Positions 1 to 9,576 of a stretch of 64,000 bases of DNA are shown one piece after another. The notes beneath the pieces were generated by a model. The model was not told the origin of the DNA. It ran no database searches and saw only the letters and a list, made by a program, of their open reading frames with translations. The position numbers and the translations under genes were made by a program. Source of the stretch: Geobacter sp. OR-1. GTDB lineage: Bacteria; Desulfobacterota; Desulfuromonadia; Geobacterales; DSM-12255. Each line of letters begins with the position of its first letter. The first letter of the stretch is position 1. Location: assembly GCF_000813145.1 (NCBI RefSeq), contig NZ_BAZF01000001.1, forward strand, positions 248,001 through 312,000, in the 5' to 3' direction.

Positions 1-988
1 CCGGGTTCACGTTGGCAAAGGCATACCCCTGGTCCGCATACACGTCAGTCAGGATAAAGACGTCATTTCTCAGTATTGCCCGGCTGAAGATCTCCCCGCT
101 TTTCAGCTTCAGCTTCTTGGAGAGCTCTTCGCTCTTTTCCAGGAGATCGCCTTTGAAATCGATCGACCCGGCCCGGTACTGGTCCCCTTCCCTGATATCG
201 ATCTGGACCTGGAGACCTCTCTTGTCAGGGAGCAGTTCGACGCGGGGCTCGGCAACCTTCACATTCACATAGCCGTTATTGAAATAAAAATCCGCAATCA
301 GGGCCATGTCGTTCTTGAGAACTTCTTCCTTGTACACCCCGGCGCCGGTCAGCCAGGAAAGCCACCAATCTTCGGTCGTCTCCATCAACCCCTTGAGCTT
401 GCGGCGGGTAAACGATTTGTTGCCGGTAAAAAGGAGCTCCTGAATCAGGATCTTCTTCCCCTCGGTGATCTTGAGCACCACCTTGAGATCGGTATCCCCC
501 CGCTTTTCGGTGGCACTCTCCACTTCAGCCAGATAGTAGCCTTCGTCAGCATACAGCTTCTTGATTTTCCTGATGCTTCGCGCCAGGTCCTTGGCAGAAT
601 AGATCGAGTTGGGCTTGACTTCCAGGGCTTCCTTGATCTTTTCCGCGGAAAGCTCCTTGTTTCCCTCGATCTTGACATCCCTGACCACCGGCCTTTCGGA
701 CACGGTATAGGTAAGGATCAGACCTTTGTCACCCGGAGTTGTCTCGGCCTTGACATCCTGGAAATGACCCAGCTTGTACACGGCCCGGACATCGGCATCA
801 ACCTTGTCCAGATAGAGCAGGTCTCCGGCTTTTATCATCAAGGCGTTCCTGATGGCATCGGATTCGATCCTCCTGTTACCCGAAACCCGGACTTCGGCAA
901 TCCGCTCACCCTCAGCGCCGGCATATCCTGCGGCCACCGTAATGAGCAGGAGAATGAGAGCGCATATTTTACCAAACCATATAACCAA
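1..988 (-). CDS. bamA: BamA outer-membrane assembly factor, N-terminal part (gene runs off the window)
   Basis: The leftward reading frame from 988 to the window edge encodes about 329 residues without a stop. It starts with a TTG codon (986-988) four bases after a GGAGG ribosome site and opens with a hydrophobic signal sequence (ICALILLLITVAAGYAGA). What follows is typical of BamA POTRA domains, for example RIAEVRVSGNRRIESDAI near the start and SGEIFSRAILRNDVFILTD near the edge. BamA inserts beta-barrel proteins into the outer membrane through these periplasmic POTRA domains and a C-terminal barrel, which is outside the window. It is the last visible gene of a lysS-lolC-lolD-bamA run on the minus strand, a common envelope grouping. 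The start codon is inferred from the ribosome site; no in-frame ATG lies upstream. Confidence 0.88.
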   Translation of the reverse strand, partial: MVIWFGKICALILLLITVAAGYAGAEGERIAEVRVSGNRRIESDAIRNALMIKAGDLLYLDKVDADVRAVYKLGHFQDVKAETTPGDKGLILTYTVSERPVVRDVKIEGNKELSAEKIKEALEVKPNSIYSAKDLARSIRKIKKLYADEGYYLAEVESATEKRGDTDLKVVLKITEGKKILIQELLFTGNKSFTRRKLKGLMETTEDWWLSWLTGAGVYKEEVLKNDMALIADFYFNNGYVNVKVAEPRVELLPDKRGLQVQIDIREGDQYRAGSIDFKGDLLEKSEELSKKLKLKSGEIFSRAILRNDVFILTDVYADQGYAFANVNP

Positions 989-1075
989 AAGTCCTCCAAA
1001 TCGATTCAGTGAACCGCAACAGGGGCAGGAAGCAAAATCCGGCGAAATTTGCGCGGTGCAATGACCGCACCGGCA

Positions 1076-1750
1076 CTATGATCCGATTCGGCCGTCAACC
1101 AGCCGGATCGTGCGGCCCATGCGGCCGGCCAGCCTTTCGTTATGAGTTACGATGATCATGGTCAATCTGCGGCTGGCATGGATTTCCCCCAGCAGGCCGT
1201 GAATCTCGTCGCTGGTTTTCATATCAAGATTGCCGGTAGGCTCATCAGCCAGAAGCAGCTGCGGAGACCCGACCAGGGCCCGGGCAATCGCAACGCGCTG
1301 CTGCTCCCCGCCGGACAGCTCTCCGGGGCGGTGCGAGAACCGGTGCCCCAGACCGACATCCCGAAGCAGCTGGGACGCGACTTCGGCAGCTTCGATCCTT
1401 TTTCCCCCGCTAATGAGCAGCGGCATCATCACGTTCTCCACTGCCGTGAATTCCGGGAGCAGATGATGGAACTGGAACACGAACCCGATGGACCGGTTCC
1501 GGAACGATGCCAGCCCCTGGTCGCCGGTCTTGAATACATCTTCGCCCTGAAACAGGACACTGCCTGAGCTGGGGCGATCAAGGGTACCGAGAATATGCAG
1601 CAGGGTGCTCTTGCCCGCTCCGGATGCCCCTACGAGTGCGATGGTCTCACCCTCGGCAAATTCAAGGTCTATCCCCTTCAGGACATCGACCCGGGCATCG
1701 CCGCTGCCGAAGGACTTGTGGACCCCCCTGACCTCAAGGAAACTATTCAT
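1076..1750 (-). CDS. lolD: LolD, ATPase of the lipoprotein-releasing ABC transporter
   Basis: This 224-residue ABC ATPase has Walker [10 protein letters not shown] at residues 41-49, the signature [15 protein letters not shown] near 145 and Walker [10 protein letters not shown] near 165. The sequence between ([18 protein letters not shown]) is characteristic of LolD/MacB-type ATPases. LolD powers release of outer-membrane lipoproteins from the inner membrane to LolA. Its start overlaps the end of the permease gene by 8 bases, so the two are translationally coupled, and bamA follows 88 bases downstream. Length and motifs are normal for the family. Confidence 0.95.
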   Translation of the reverse strand: MNSFLEVRGVHKSFGSGDARVDVLKGIDLEFAEGETIALVGASGAGKSTLLHILGTLDRPSSGSVLFQGEDVFKTGDQGLASFRNRSIGFVFQFHHLLPEFTAVENVMMPLLISGGKRIEAAEVASQLLRDVGLGHRFSHRPGELSGGEQQRVAIARALVGSPQLLLADEPTGNLDMKTSDEIHGLLGEIHASRRLTMIIVTHNERLAGRMGRTIRLVDGRIGS

Positions 1751-3017
1751 ACCTGAGCGCTTCCGCAGGGGCCATCCGCGATGCCTGCCAGGCCGGGTAG
1801 AGTGTGGCGATAAACGAAATCGCTATTGCCGTAACGCAGATCATGGCCACATCGCCCGGAACTACCTGCGACGGGAAATGGTCAAGGTAGTACACATCCT
1901 TGCTGAACAGCTCGAAACCGGTAAGCCGCTGGATAACATCGACGATCTGTTCCAGGTTGCAGGCAATCAGCAGTCCGCCGATGGTGCCGATGAACGTCCC
2001 GGTAACGCCGATGATCAACCCTTCCAGGACAAAAATCTTCATGATGCTGCGGCCGGTAGCGCCCATCGACTTGAGAATGGCGATATCCTTGGTTTTTTCC
2101 ATGACAACCATGAACAGGGTCGATGCGATGCCAAAAGCGGCAACCAGGACTATGAGTGTCAGAATGATGAACATCACCATCTTCTCGGTCTTGAGGGCGA
2201 ACAGGATGTTCTTGTTCATCTGCATCCAGTCCCGGGCATGGTATCGCGCACCGAGCCCGGCATTAAGCTTCTTCACCAGTTCGCCGGTCTTGTAGACATC
2301 GGCCACCTTCAGCTGGATCCCGGTGACACTGCCGCCCATGCCGAGAAAATCCTGGGCCTCTGAAAGCGCCACATAGGCAAGGGTGGAGTCATACTCGTAC
2401 ATACCGGTATTGAAAAGCGCCACGACCCGGAACTTCTTCATCTTCGGTATCATGCCGAGAGGGGTGATGTTCCCCATGGGTGAGACCACATTCAGCGTGT
2501 CTCCCACATAGAGATTGAGATTTCTGGAGAGTTCGCGACCGATCATTATGCCGGGCAGAGGCGGTTCGGCGCCTGCCAGGGGAGCGCCCGAAACCGGCTC
2601 GAGATCGGCAATTTTGCCATCGCTGACCGACTTATGGAGATTGGTGACCTTACCGTCCGTGGCCAGGTCGATCCCGCGCAGCACCACGCCCGAAACGTTC
2701 TTGCCGCTGGTCAGCATCACCTGGCTGTAGATGAACGGCGTCGCCGCCTGCACCCCCTCGAACTTCTTCACCCGGTCGATCAGACCGTTGGAGTCATCAA
2801 TGCCGTTGGCGCCGCCAAGCACCACGACATGGGCGTTGGTCCCCATGATCTTGGTCTTGAGCGACTCCTCGAAACCAGTCATCACCGCCAGCACCACGAT
2901 GAGCGCAAGCACGCCGAGGGCCACGCCGCTCGTAGAGATAACGGTAATTATGGAGATGAACGTTGATTTCCGCTTCGCCTTGAGATAGCGGAGACCGATG
3001 AAGAGTTCGTAGGGCAT
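1743..3017 (-). CDS. lolC: Lipoprotein-releasing ABC transporter permease (LolC/LolE family)
   Basis: A 424-residue inner-membrane permease with the MacB/FtsX layout: one N-terminal membrane segment (about 20-45), a long periplasmic domain, and three C-terminal segments (about 275-400). The opening [15 protein letters not shown] and the closing [13 protein letters not shown] are hallmarks of LolC/LolE. Only one permease gene is present, so it probably forms a homodimer (LolF type) with LolD; the symbol lolC is therefore a convention. An AGG ribosome site lies before the ATG. The gene lies 85 bases downstream of lysS, with a heptamer repeat patch between them. Confidence 0.92.
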   Translation of the reverse strand: MPYELFIGLRYLKAKRKSTFISIITVISTSGVALGVLALIVVLAVMTGFEESLKTKIMGTNAHVVVLGGANGIDDSNGLIDRVKKFEGVQAATPFIYSQVMLTSGKNVSGVVLRGIDLATDGKVTNLHKSVSDGKIADLEPVSGAPLAGAEPPLPGIMIGRELSRNLNLYVGDTLNVVSPMGNITPLGMIPKMKKFRVVALFNTGMYEYDSTLAYVALSEAQDFLGMGGSVTGIQLKVADVYKTGELVKKLNAGLGARYHARDWMQMNKNILFALKTEKMVMFIILTLIVLVAAFGIASTLFMVVMEKTKDIAILKSMGATGRSIMKIFVLEGLIIGVTGTFIGTIGGLLIACNLEQIVDVIQRLTGFELFSKDVYYLDHFPSQVVPGDVAMICVTAIAISFIATLYPAWQASRMAPAEALRYE

Positions 3018-3102
3018 AAAAACCTGTGAATAGTGAATGGTAAATAGTGAAAAAACTAAATCTAACGCGGTTTCTTACATTTCACTTTTCACGTTTCACA
3101 CT
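3018..3102. repeat. Inverted cluster of GTGAATA/TTTCACT heptamers between lysS and lolC
   Basis: On the plus strand the spacer begins with successive heptamers GTGAATA, GTGAATG, GTAAATA, GTGAAAA and ends with the reverse-complement type TTTCACT, TTTCACG, TTTCACA. The two blocks could pair into a long hairpin. A related run of TTCACTA/TTCACCC heptamers lies at the mtaB-mnmA junction (39455-39486). The function is unknown; simple-repeat slippage or a mobile heptamer repeat family are both possible. Confidence 0.6.
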
Positions 3103-4578
3103 TTACTTTTCCTTCCGCAGCTGCGGAAAGAGGATGACGTCGCGAATGGACGCGGAATCTGTGAGCAGCATGACCAGCCGGTCAATGCCGATCCCCTCGC
3201 CGGCCGTCGGAGGCAACCCGTACTCCAGGGCACGGATGTAGTCCTCATCCATGTAATGCGCCTCTTCGTCCCCTTTGTCCTTGGCCGCAACCTGGGCCAG
3301 GAACCGCTCCTTCTGGTCGACCGGGTCATTAAGCTCGGAAAAGGCATTGGCAAGCTCGCGGCCGGCAATGAAAAGCTCGAAACGGTCCACGATCTCCGGA
3401 TCCTGGTCATTCTTGCGCGACAGCGGCGAAACCTCGGTCGGATAGGCAGTGATGAACGTCGGCTGAATCAGCTTGGTCTCGGCCACTTCTTCGAAAATCT
3501 CGGTAACCAGCTTGCCGTATCCGATGTCTTCCGGCAGGTCCAGTCCGATACTCTTGGCATAGGCATAGGCCAGGTCACGGTCGGCCAGATTTTTGGCATC
3601 GATATCACCGAATTCGACGATCGCCTCAAGCACGGTCAACCGCCGCCAGGGCCGGTTAAAGTTGATCGTGTGCCCCTGATACGGGAACTCGAGCGTGCCG
3701 AGCAGTTCCATGGCGACATGGCACAGGAGCTTTTCCGTGTAGTCCATCAGGTCTTCGTAAGTGGCATAGGCCTGGTAGAACTCCATCATGGTGAATTCGG
3801 GATTGTGGCGGATGGAAATCCCTTCGTTGCGGAAATTCCGGTTGATCTCGAAAACGCGCTCGAACCCGCCGACCACGAGCCTTTTCAGATACAGTTCCGG
3901 CGCAATACGGAGATACAGCTCCATATCCAGGGCGTTATGATGGGTGACAAACGGCCGCGCCGTCGCGCCGCCCGGGATCTGATGCATCATGGGGGTCTCG
4001 ACTTCGAGGAAATCGTTATTCACCATGAATTCACGGATCAGGTTGATCACCCTGGATCGCTTGACAAAGACTTCGCGCACTTCCGGATTGACGATCAGGT
4101 CCACATATCTCTGCCGGTATCTCGTTTCCACATCGGTAAGGCCGTGGAATTTCTCCGGCAAGGGGAGCAACGATTTGGTCAGCAACCGGATCGACGTGAC
4201 GTGCAGGGAGAGTTCCCCGGTCTTGGTCCGAAACGGCCACCCCTCGGCGCCGATTATATCGCCGATGTCAAATGAATCGAAATTTGCGAACCCCTCCTCA
4301 CCGAGCGTGTCTTTCCGGACATAGATCTGCAGCCGCCCCTTACGGTCCTGCAACTGGACAAAGGCGGCCTTGCCGAACGAACGCCGGGCGATTATCCTGC
4401 CGGCCACCACATAGGTTGCCGACTGCTCGGGTATTTCCTGTATTGATCCGAATTCCTGCAAAATACCGGCAGAAGAATGGGTCGGCCTGAAGTCATTGGG
4501 GTACGGGTTTATCCCCGCCTCCCACAGGGTATCGACTTTCCTTCTTCTCTGCAGCAACAGCTCACTGAGTTCTTCCAT
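3103..4578 (-). CDS. lysS: Lysyl-tRNA synthetase, class II
   Basis: LysS charges tRNA-Lys. The frame can be opened from 4605, but the ATG at 4576-4578 ([10 protein letters not shown]) follows an AAGGGG ribosome site and gives 491 residues, the usual size. The N-terminal OB fold contains [20 protein letters not shown], and the class II catalytic core shows motif 2 [20 protein letters not shown] and motif 3 [20 protein letters not shown], with the C-terminal [10 protein letters not shown] typical of bacterial LysS. It heads the run that continues into the Lol transporter and bamA. Confidence 0.97.
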   Translation of the reverse strand: MEELSELLLQRRRKVDTLWEAGINPYPNDFRPTHSSAGILQEFGSIQEIPEQSATYVVAGRIIARRSFGKAAFVQLQDRKGRLQIYVRKDTLGEEGFANFDSFDIGDIIGAEGWPFRTKTGELSLHVTSIRLLTKSLLPLPEKFHGLTDVETRYRQRYVDLIVNPEVREVFVKRSRVINLIREFMVNNDFLEVETPMMHQIPGGATARPFVTHHNALDMELYLRIAPELYLKRLVVGGFERVFEINRNFRNEGISIRHNPEFTMMEFYQAYATYEDLMDYTEKLLCHVAMELLGTLEFPYQGHTINFNRPWRRLTVLEAIVEFGDIDAKNLADRDLAYAYAKSIGLDLPEDIGYGKLVTEIFEEVAETKLIQPTFITAYPTEVSPLSRKNDQDPEIVDRFELFIAGRELANAFSELNDPVDQKERFLAQVAAKDKGDEEAHYMDEDYIRALEYGLPPTAGEGIGIDRLVMLLTDSASIRDVILFPQLRKEK

Positions 4579-4738
4579 AAATCCCCTTTTAAACCGAAAA
4601 GACAAGGCATTTCCAGCTGATCAACAAACTGGCAAAATAGACCATATCATGCTGCGAAGTCAAGCAAAAAGGGGGATTCCGGACCGGTGGAACTACCTGC
4701 ATATAAATGGGAAATTTAATCCGATCAACCGACAAAAA

Positions 4739-4760
4739 CGGGACGGCAAACGCCGTCCCG
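4739..4760 (-). terminator. Rho-independent terminator after the HD-GYP gene
   Basis: A GGGACGGC stem pairs with GCCGTCCC around an AAAC loop. Read on the minus strand it is followed directly by TTTTTG, so it fits as the terminator of the HD-GYP gene, whose stop lies about 100 bases upstream. A-rich flanks on the other side could make it act in both directions. Confidence 0.75.
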
Positions 4761-4861
4761 AATAAAACGCACTGCTGGTGAAAATCACTTTCGTCTGAGC
4801 CTGATCATTGTCACCTCACCGCACTGACGGACAACCGCCACCAGGCAAACCGGACCGCGGA

Positions 4862-5758
4862 TCAGCAGTTGCCGACCATGCTGTAGACCCTGGCCCCGAA
4901 GCGCTTATTGGCAAACGTCACCACTTCGGTCTCACGGGTGATGTCATCAAGCACGGTCAGGAAACCCTCGACCACTCGCGGATCGAACTGGCTGCCGGCA
5001 TTGGAATACAGCTCCTCCAGGGCATCCCTCATGTTCAGGACATCCCGGTAGGGGCGTTCCGAGGTCATGGCGTCAAAGGCATCGGCAACGGCCAGAATTC
5101 TGGATTCGAGCGGGATGGCCAGACCCTTGAGCCCGTACGGGTAGCCAGTCCCGTCATAGCGCTCGTGATGATGCATGATCGCCAGGCTCTCCTGCTTCAG
5201 GGATTTTACCGAGTCGATGATCTCGGCGCCCAGGACCGAATGCTGCCGCACCAGCGACTGCTCCTCGACCGTCAGCGGACCTTCTTTCCGCCAGACATGG
5301 TCCGGAATGTAAATGGTGCCGATATCATGGAGCAGGGCCGCCCGTTCCAGGGAATCAAGCTCGTCCTGACACAGCCCCATGGCCCGGCCGATCTTGACCG
5401 CAAACCCGGCGACCCGGGCCGAATGGCCGCTCGAATAGGTGGCATTCGCATCGATCGCCGCAGCTATCGACTGGATGGTCGACAGATAATTTTCCTCCAG
5501 CTTGCTGATGCTCTCCATCAGATGGACCTTTTCGCCGGCCAGCTCCCAGTTTTTCTTGATCTGGCTGAGACGGGCGGTTCGCTCCAGATAGGTAAGCACA
5601 TAATACATGACAAGCATGGATACCGAAATCACGCCTGCCGCCTCCAGCCTCTGCATCCCCAGGTAGCCCGGCATGCAGAGCCAGATCAGGCATCCGCCGA
5701 TCGTCAGCACCGCCATACAGTTGGTAGGGAAATTGTCCGACAAGATCTTGCATTGCAT
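4862..5758 (-). CDS. Membrane-anchored HD-GYP domain protein (putative c-di-GMP phosphodiesterase)
   Basis: A 298-residue protein with two predicted N-terminal membrane segments (about 13-35 and 42-57), a short coiled linker (about 60-95) and an HD-GYP domain. The HD pair is at 144-145 within LLHDIGT, and the HD-GYP signature is HHERYDGTGYP at 197-207, with IPLESRILAVADAFDAMT after it. HD-GYP enzymes hydrolyse cyclic di-GMP (or in some Geobacter relatives other cyclic dinucleotides). There is no receiver domain, so the input would come from the short membrane region. AAGGAG precedes the ATG. It appears to be a single-gene unit ending at its own terminator. Confidence 0.9.
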   Translation of the reverse strand: MQCKILSDNFPTNCMAVLTIGGCLIWLCMPGYLGMQRLEAAGVISVSMLVMYYVLTYLERTARLSQIKKNWELAGEKVHLMESISKLEENYLSTIQSIAAAIDANATYSSGHSARVAGFAVKIGRAMGLCQDELDSLERAALLHDIGTIYIPDHVWRKEGPLTVEEQSLVRQHSVLGAEIIDSVKSLKQESLAIMHHHERYDGTGYPYGLKGLAIPLESRILAVADAFDAMTSERPYRDVLNMRDALEELYSNAGSQFDPRVVEGFLTVLDDITRETEVVTFANKRFGARVYSMVGNC

Positions 5759-5933
5759 ACGAAAAAACTCCTTCTCGTTTCTATACCCCTTATATCGACG
5801 AAAGGTTTTGGAAACTTAAGAAGTAATTTCAATACGATCAGAGTCAAAAAGATGACTTAAAACAGGGCGGTATCATGGAATGCTGCTGTTTGGATCAAGC
5901 AGGGTTTACCCGGAGGGAATAGAGCAGGGATGT

Positions 5934-6977
5934 TCAGGGATGGTCGGACCGGTTCTGCTTCACCAGCTTCCCCTTCAGCTGGCCGCAGGCCGCGGAAATG
6001 TCGCCCCCCCTGCTGTCGCGGGTGATTACAGTGACATGCCGGTCGATGAGATACTTGTGAAAGGCATCTATGGCTGCCTGGGTCGGCGCCCTGAACTCGC
6101 ACCCTTCGTGTTCGTTGAACGGTATCAGGTTCACCTTGTTGGGAATATCGCTGATCAGCCGGAGCAGCCTCTTGGCGTCATCCAGCGAATCATTGACCCC
6201 GCCGAGCATCACATACTCGATCGTAATCTTCCGCCGGCCCGGGAGCGGAAAATCCCGGCATGCTTTCAGGAGTGTTGCCAACGGGTACCGGCGGTTGATC
6301 GGCATGATACGGTTGCGCAGTTCGTCCGTGGTCGCGTTCAGGGAGACCGCCAGGTTCACGGTGACCGCACGACCGAGTTCCGCCATTTCCGGGACCAGAC
6401 CGCTGGTTGAGACCGTTACCCGCCGGGTCGAGAACTGCAGCCCGTTGTCATCGAGCAGTATCCGGATTGCCCGGATGACATTTTCCAGGTTGTGCAGCGG
6501 TTCCCCCATCCCCATGAAGACGATATTGGTCACAGGGGCATCCCTGCGGACCGCACAGACCTGGTTCACGATCTCGGCCGCAGTCAGGTTGCGGGAGAGT
6601 TTAAACGTGCCGGTGAGACAGAACTCGCACTGCATGGCGCAGCCGACCTGTGATGATATGCAGAGGGTATTGCGCCCTTCGTCCGGGATCAGCACCGACT
6701 CCACTGCCTCGCCGTCGCTGAAGGTGAACAGATACTTCCTGGTGCCGTCCCGCCCCACTTCGACTGTTGTGGCATCGAGGTTGCTGATGAAGGCCGTCTC
6801 TTCGAGCTCGCAGCGGAGATCCTTGGAGAGGTTGGTCATATCGCTAAAGGTCCGGGCGTCTTTCTGGTACAGCCACTTGAAGATCTGGGTGGCGCGAAAA
6901 CGCTCCTTCCCCTGACCGGAGAGGAACTGTTCCAGTTCGGGAAGCGTAAAGTTTTTCAGGTCTGCTTTAGCGTTCAT
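5934..6977 (-). CDS. rlmN: RlmN, 23S rRNA A2503 / tRNA A37 C2-methyltransferase
   Basis: This 347-residue radical-SAM enzyme carries the cluster-binding motif CAMQCEFC (Cys113, 117, 120) and the second catalytic cysteine in SAACGQL (Cys331). The family stretch [15 protein letters not shown] lies between them. RlmN transfers a methyl group to adenosine 2503 of 23S rRNA and A37 of some tRNAs using a methylated cysteine. All required cysteines are present and the length is normal. It lies downstream of ndk on the same strand, separated by a terminator. Confidence 0.96.
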   Translation of the reverse strand: MNAKADLKNFTLPELEQFLSGQGKERFRATQIFKWLYQKDARTFSDMTNLSKDLRCELEETAFISNLDATTVEVGRDGTRKYLFTFSDGEAVESVLIPDEGRNTLCISSQVGCAMQCEFCLTGTFKLSRNLTAAEIVNQVCAVRRDAPVTNIVFMGMGEPLHNLENVIRAIRILLDDNGLQFSTRRVTVSTSGLVPEMAELGRAVTVNLAVSLNATTDELRNRIMPINRRYPLATLLKACRDFPLPGRRKITIEYVMLGGVNDSLDDAKRLLRLISDIPNKVNLIPFNEHEGCEFRAPTQAAIDAFHKYLIDRHVTVITRDSRGGDISAACGQLKGKLVKQNRSDHP

Positions 6978-6985
6978 TGTTTCAC

Positions 6986-7013
6986 GAAAAAAGCCCTCTA
7001 CGGCAGAGGGCTT
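6986..7013 (-). terminator. Rho-independent terminator after ndk
   Basis: On the minus strand AAGCCCTCT pairs with AGAGGGCTT around GCCGT and runs into TTTTTT. It lies 22 bases past the ndk stop and 10 bases before the rlmN start, so it would limit readthrough from ndk into rlmN. Confidence 0.8.
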
Positions 7014-7034
7014 GGATTCCTATACCTTCCGGGA

Positions 7035-7448
7035 TCAGACCAGTTCGAGGGCGCTGAAGAAGTAAGGGATTTCGAATGCCGCAGTTTCCGGGGCATCGGA
7101 ACCGTGTGAAGAGTTCTCTTCGATGTTCTTGGCAAACTCCTTGCGGATGGTACCGGGCTCGGCATTGGCCGGGTTGGTGGCTCCCATCAGGGTCCGCCAG
7201 GCGGCAATGGCGTTTTCCTTCTCAAGCACCATGACAATGACCGGGCTGCGTGACATGAAGGTGCAGAGGTCGTTGAAGAAAGGGCGCTCCTTATGGACAT
7301 AGTAGAACCCTTCTGCCTGGGATTTGCTGAGGTGAATCTTTTTCATCCCGACGATCTTGAATCCAGCTTCCTCGATCTTGCTGATGATCTTGCCGGAAAT
7401 GTTGCGCTCGACGGCATCGGGCTTGATGATGGCAAATGTTCTTTCCAT
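7035..7448 (-). CDS. ndk: Nucleoside diphosphate kinase
   Basis: Ndk balances NTP pools by moving phosphate between nucleotides through a phospho-histidine. The 137-residue protein begins [13 protein letters not shown] and contains the active-site histidine in NSSHGSD (His115), with the conserved [11 protein letters not shown] before it. Size and motifs match the family throughout. The gene has its own terminator and sits between a small lipoprotein gene and rlmN, all on the minus strand. Confidence 0.97.
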   Translation of the reverse strand: MERTFAIIKPDAVERNISGKIISKIEEAGFKIVGMKKIHLSKSQAEGFYYVHKERPFFNDLCTFMSRSPVIVMVLEKENAIAAWRTLMGATNPANAEPGTIRKEFAKNIEENSSHGSDAPETAAFEIPYFFSALELV

Positions 7449-7479
7449 ACTACTCTCCGTTCGTAATTAAGATAAAGCA

Positions 7480-7511
7480 ATGGCCTGCAGAACCATGCCT
7501 GCAGGCCATTT
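7480..7511. terminator. Hairpin between the small lipoprotein gene and ndk
   Basis: ATGGCCTGCAG and CTGCAGGCCAT form a perfect 11-base stem around an 8-base loop. The T-run is short on both strands, so it may be a weak terminator or an mRNA-stabilising hairpin after the lipoprotein gene. Confidence 0.55.
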
Positions 7512-7539
7512 TCAGTACAGGTCCGGAAAAGTAAGAAAC

Positions 7540-7737
7540 TTACTTTTTCTCGGGAGCAGCAGGAGCTGCGGGTGCTGCAGGAGCAGCAGGAGCCTGGGCA
7601 GAAGACATCGGCTTCTGTGCTTCAGGAGCCTTAGGAGCTTCAGCAGCCGGAGCCGGAGCCGGAGCTTCTTCTTTCTTCTTGCATCCAAAAGCCATTGCTA
7701 CAGAGAGACAGAGTGCGAGGGTTACGAGCTTCTTCAT
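7540..7737 (-). CDS. Small Ala/Pro-rich lipoprotein
   Basis: A 65-residue protein with a signal peptide ending in the lipobox AFGC (Cys19), then KKKEE and a low-complexity tail of Ala and Pro (repeated APA and APAAP units) ending in EKK. The lipid anchor and flexible extended tail suggest a small envelope spacer or structural lipoprotein. I do not recognise a named family. A good sigma-70 promoter lies about 70 bases upstream, so it may be strongly expressed. The tail is simple enough that length variation between strains is likely. Confidence 0.75.
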   Translation of the reverse strand: MKKLVTLALCLSVAMAFGCKKKEEAPAPAPAAEAPKAPEAQKPMSSAQAPAAPAAPAAPAAPEKK

Positions 7738-7808
7738 AATTGTCTAGTCCTTTCTTTTTGTGTTTTCTTGCGCAAAGCGCATCGATTGTAAAGTCACAAC
7801 GACAGGGG

Positions 7809-7836
7809 AATATACTCCCATAACATCAAAAGTCAA
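7809..7836 (-). promoter_or_regulatory. Sigma-70-type promoter for the small lipoprotein gene
   Basis: On the minus strand TTGACT (7831-7836) and TATATT (7809-7814) are 16 bases apart, within an AT-rich spacer upstream of the lipoprotein start at 7737. This is one of the clearest sigma-70 promoters in the window. Confidence 0.6.
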
Positions 7837-7894
7837 GAGTTTTTTCTTTAGTCGCGTTAATTTTTATCCGGTTTATTTCAGTATGTTACAAAGT

Positions 7895-7907
7895 GTATAC
7901 GGTATAC
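7895..7907. promoter_or_regulatory. Candidate operator GTATAC-G-GTATAC
   Basis: A 13-base palindrome made of two GTATAC hexamers around one base lies in the AT-rich spacer between the aldehyde dehydrogenase stop and the lipoprotein promoter. Similar GTATAC-centred sites occur upstream of citrate synthase (18104) and the M24 peptidase unit (19536). Which regulator binds is unknown; GntR-type proteins often use such sites. Confidence 0.3.
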
Positions 7908-7954
7908 TTATCACATTAGCAACTGAATTTTTCCGGCAATCAGAAGCGGCATTA

Positions 7955-9568
7955 TTAATGTCTACCAATCTCATGTTTATCATCAGCCAGTCGTATACCA
8001 CCTGCAGACCATTTGCCGTTGACCAGACGGAGCAGGCCGTAAGGGTTGGCATCCTGCAATGCCGGCGGCAGCATGATGTCCGGATACCCCTGATAGCATA
8101 CCGGGCGAAGGAACCGGTCGATAGCCAGAGTGCCGACCGATGTGCAACGGCTGTCCGATGTGGCTGGGAATGGTCCGCCGTGCGTCATGGCATCGCAGAC
8201 CTCGACGCCGGTGGGAAATTCGTTGAGGATGACCCTTCCGACACGGGTTTCAAGCAGCTCGACAATCGGCCCGGCATCGGAAAGCTCGCTGGCGGCGGCA
8301 AACAGGCCGGCAGCGAGATGCCCCCCGAGGTCCGGGATTATTTCCCGCAGCTCCTGAAGATCCTTTACCGCAACCAGCACCGTGACCGGCCCGAAAACCT
8401 CGTCTTCCAGAGGCCGGGTTTCGCATCTTAACAGCTCGGGCGGCGCGCGGAACAGGCACGCCGCGGCACGATCACCCTCGGTAATGGCACCGCCAAGCAG
8501 TTCCATGCCCGAAAGCTGCGAAAGCCTCCTGATCCCTTCCTGGTAGTTCAGGAGAATCGGCCGGCTGAGCATGACCAGCGGCGGCCTGCTCATTATTTCC
8601 AGGCTAAGCATCTGACAGAAAGTATCGAAGGGTTCCCCCGCAATGCCGATGACCAACCCGGGGTTGGTGCAGAACTGGCCGGCGCCCAGGGTCACAGAGG
8701 CAGCTAAGCCCGATGCGATCACGCTCCCCCGCTCCCGTAAAGCTCCGGGAAGCAGGATGACCGGGTTGACGCTCGACATTTCCGCAAATACCGGGATCGG
8801 CTCGGGGCGGGCGGCTGCGATTTCAGAGAGCGCCCTGCCGCCGGCCAGCGACCCGGTAAAGCCTACCGCCTTGATCTCCGGACATCTGACCAGCGCTGCT
8901 CCGGCATTGTCGCCGAACAGCATGGCGAATACCCCTTTGGGGACACCGCTTCGCTCAACGGCTCTGACCACAGCGCAGGCAACCAGTTCCGAGGTGGTCG
9001 GGTGCGCAGAGTGGGCCTTGACTACGACCGGGCAACCGGCGGCAAGGGCCGATGCGGTATCGCCACCGGCTACCGAAAATGCCAGCGGGAAATTTGCGGC
9101 GCCGAACACCGCCACCGGGCCTGTTCCTATTCGGTACTGGCGGATATCCGGGCGCGGCAGAGGCTGCCGGTCCGGAAGAGCGGTATCAATGCGTGCTCCG
9201 AGGAAATCGCCGCGGCGGACCACCGCGCTAAAGAGTCGCAGCTGATTGCTGGTGCGCAGCCGCTCGCCGCGTATCCGCGGCTCAGGGAGGCCGGTCTCCC
9301 GCATTACTATCTGTACGAACCTGTCGTCAAGACTGTCGATCTCTTCGGCGATGGCTTCCAGAAACTGCGCCCGCTCCTCCAAGCCCGACTTGCGGTAAAT
9401 CGTAAAGGCCGCGCCAGCAGTAGCAGCGGCACGAGAGATCTCGGCGTCAGTCGCGACAAAGAACTCGTACTCCAGGGGCTCGCCGGTTGCGGCATCTAAC
9501 GAACAGAACCTGGTCCCCGACTCTTCGCTCCGCTTTCCGTCGATAAACTGCTTCCCCAGAATCTCCAT
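7955..9568 (-). CDS. Aldehyde dehydrogenase, NADP-type (ketoglutarate semialdehyde dehydrogenase-like)
   Basis: A 537-residue aldehyde dehydrogenase when started at the ATG at 9568 (MEILGKQFID), which has GAGGG just upstream; an ATG at 9580 overlapping the AOR stop is the alternative. The nucleophile is Cys300 in GAGQFCTNPG and the general base is Glu263 in FAEMSSVNP. The stretch LPDRQPLPRPDIRQYRIGTG and GPVAVFGAANFPLAFSVAGG is typical of the subfamily that includes alpha-ketoglutarate semialdehyde dehydrogenases. The true substrate cannot be read from sequence. It directly follows AOR, so the operon appears to hold two different ways to oxidise aldehydes, one ferredoxin-linked and one NAD(P)-linked. 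Confidence 0.85.
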   Translation of the reverse strand: MEILGKQFIDGKRSEESGTRFCSLDAATGEPLEYEFFVATDAEISRAAATAGAAFTIYRKSGLEERAQFLEAIAEEIDSLDDRFVQIVMRETGLPEPRIRGERLRTSNQLRLFSAVVRRGDFLGARIDTALPDRQPLPRPDIRQYRIGTGPVAVFGAANFPLAFSVAGGDTASALAAGCPVVVKAHSAHPTTSELVACAVVRAVERSGVPKGVFAMLFGDNAGAALVRCPEIKAVGFTGSLAGGRALSEIAAARPEPIPVFAEMSSVNPVILLPGALRERGSVIASGLAASVTLGAGQFCTNPGLVIGIAGEPFDTFCQMLSLEIMSRPPLVMLSRPILLNYQEGIRRLSQLSGMELLGGAITEGDRAAACLFRAPPELLRCETRPLEDEVFGPVTVLVAVKDLQELREIIPDLGGHLAAGLFAAASELSDAGPIVELLETRVGRVILNEFPTGVEVCDAMTHGGPFPATSDSRCTSVGTLAIDRFLRPVCYQGYPDIMLPPALQDANPYGLLRLVNGKWSAGGIRLADDKHEIGRH

Positions 9569-9576
9569 CCCGTCCC

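Noticed and set aside
3037-4275. Long plus-strand open frame (412 codons)
   Set aside because: It lies wholly opposite lysS, has no ribosome site or family motif, and its composition fits the antisense of a real gene.
5759-5933. c-di-GMP riboswitch before the HD-GYP gene
   Set aside because: None of the conserved GEMM core words could be found in the leader.
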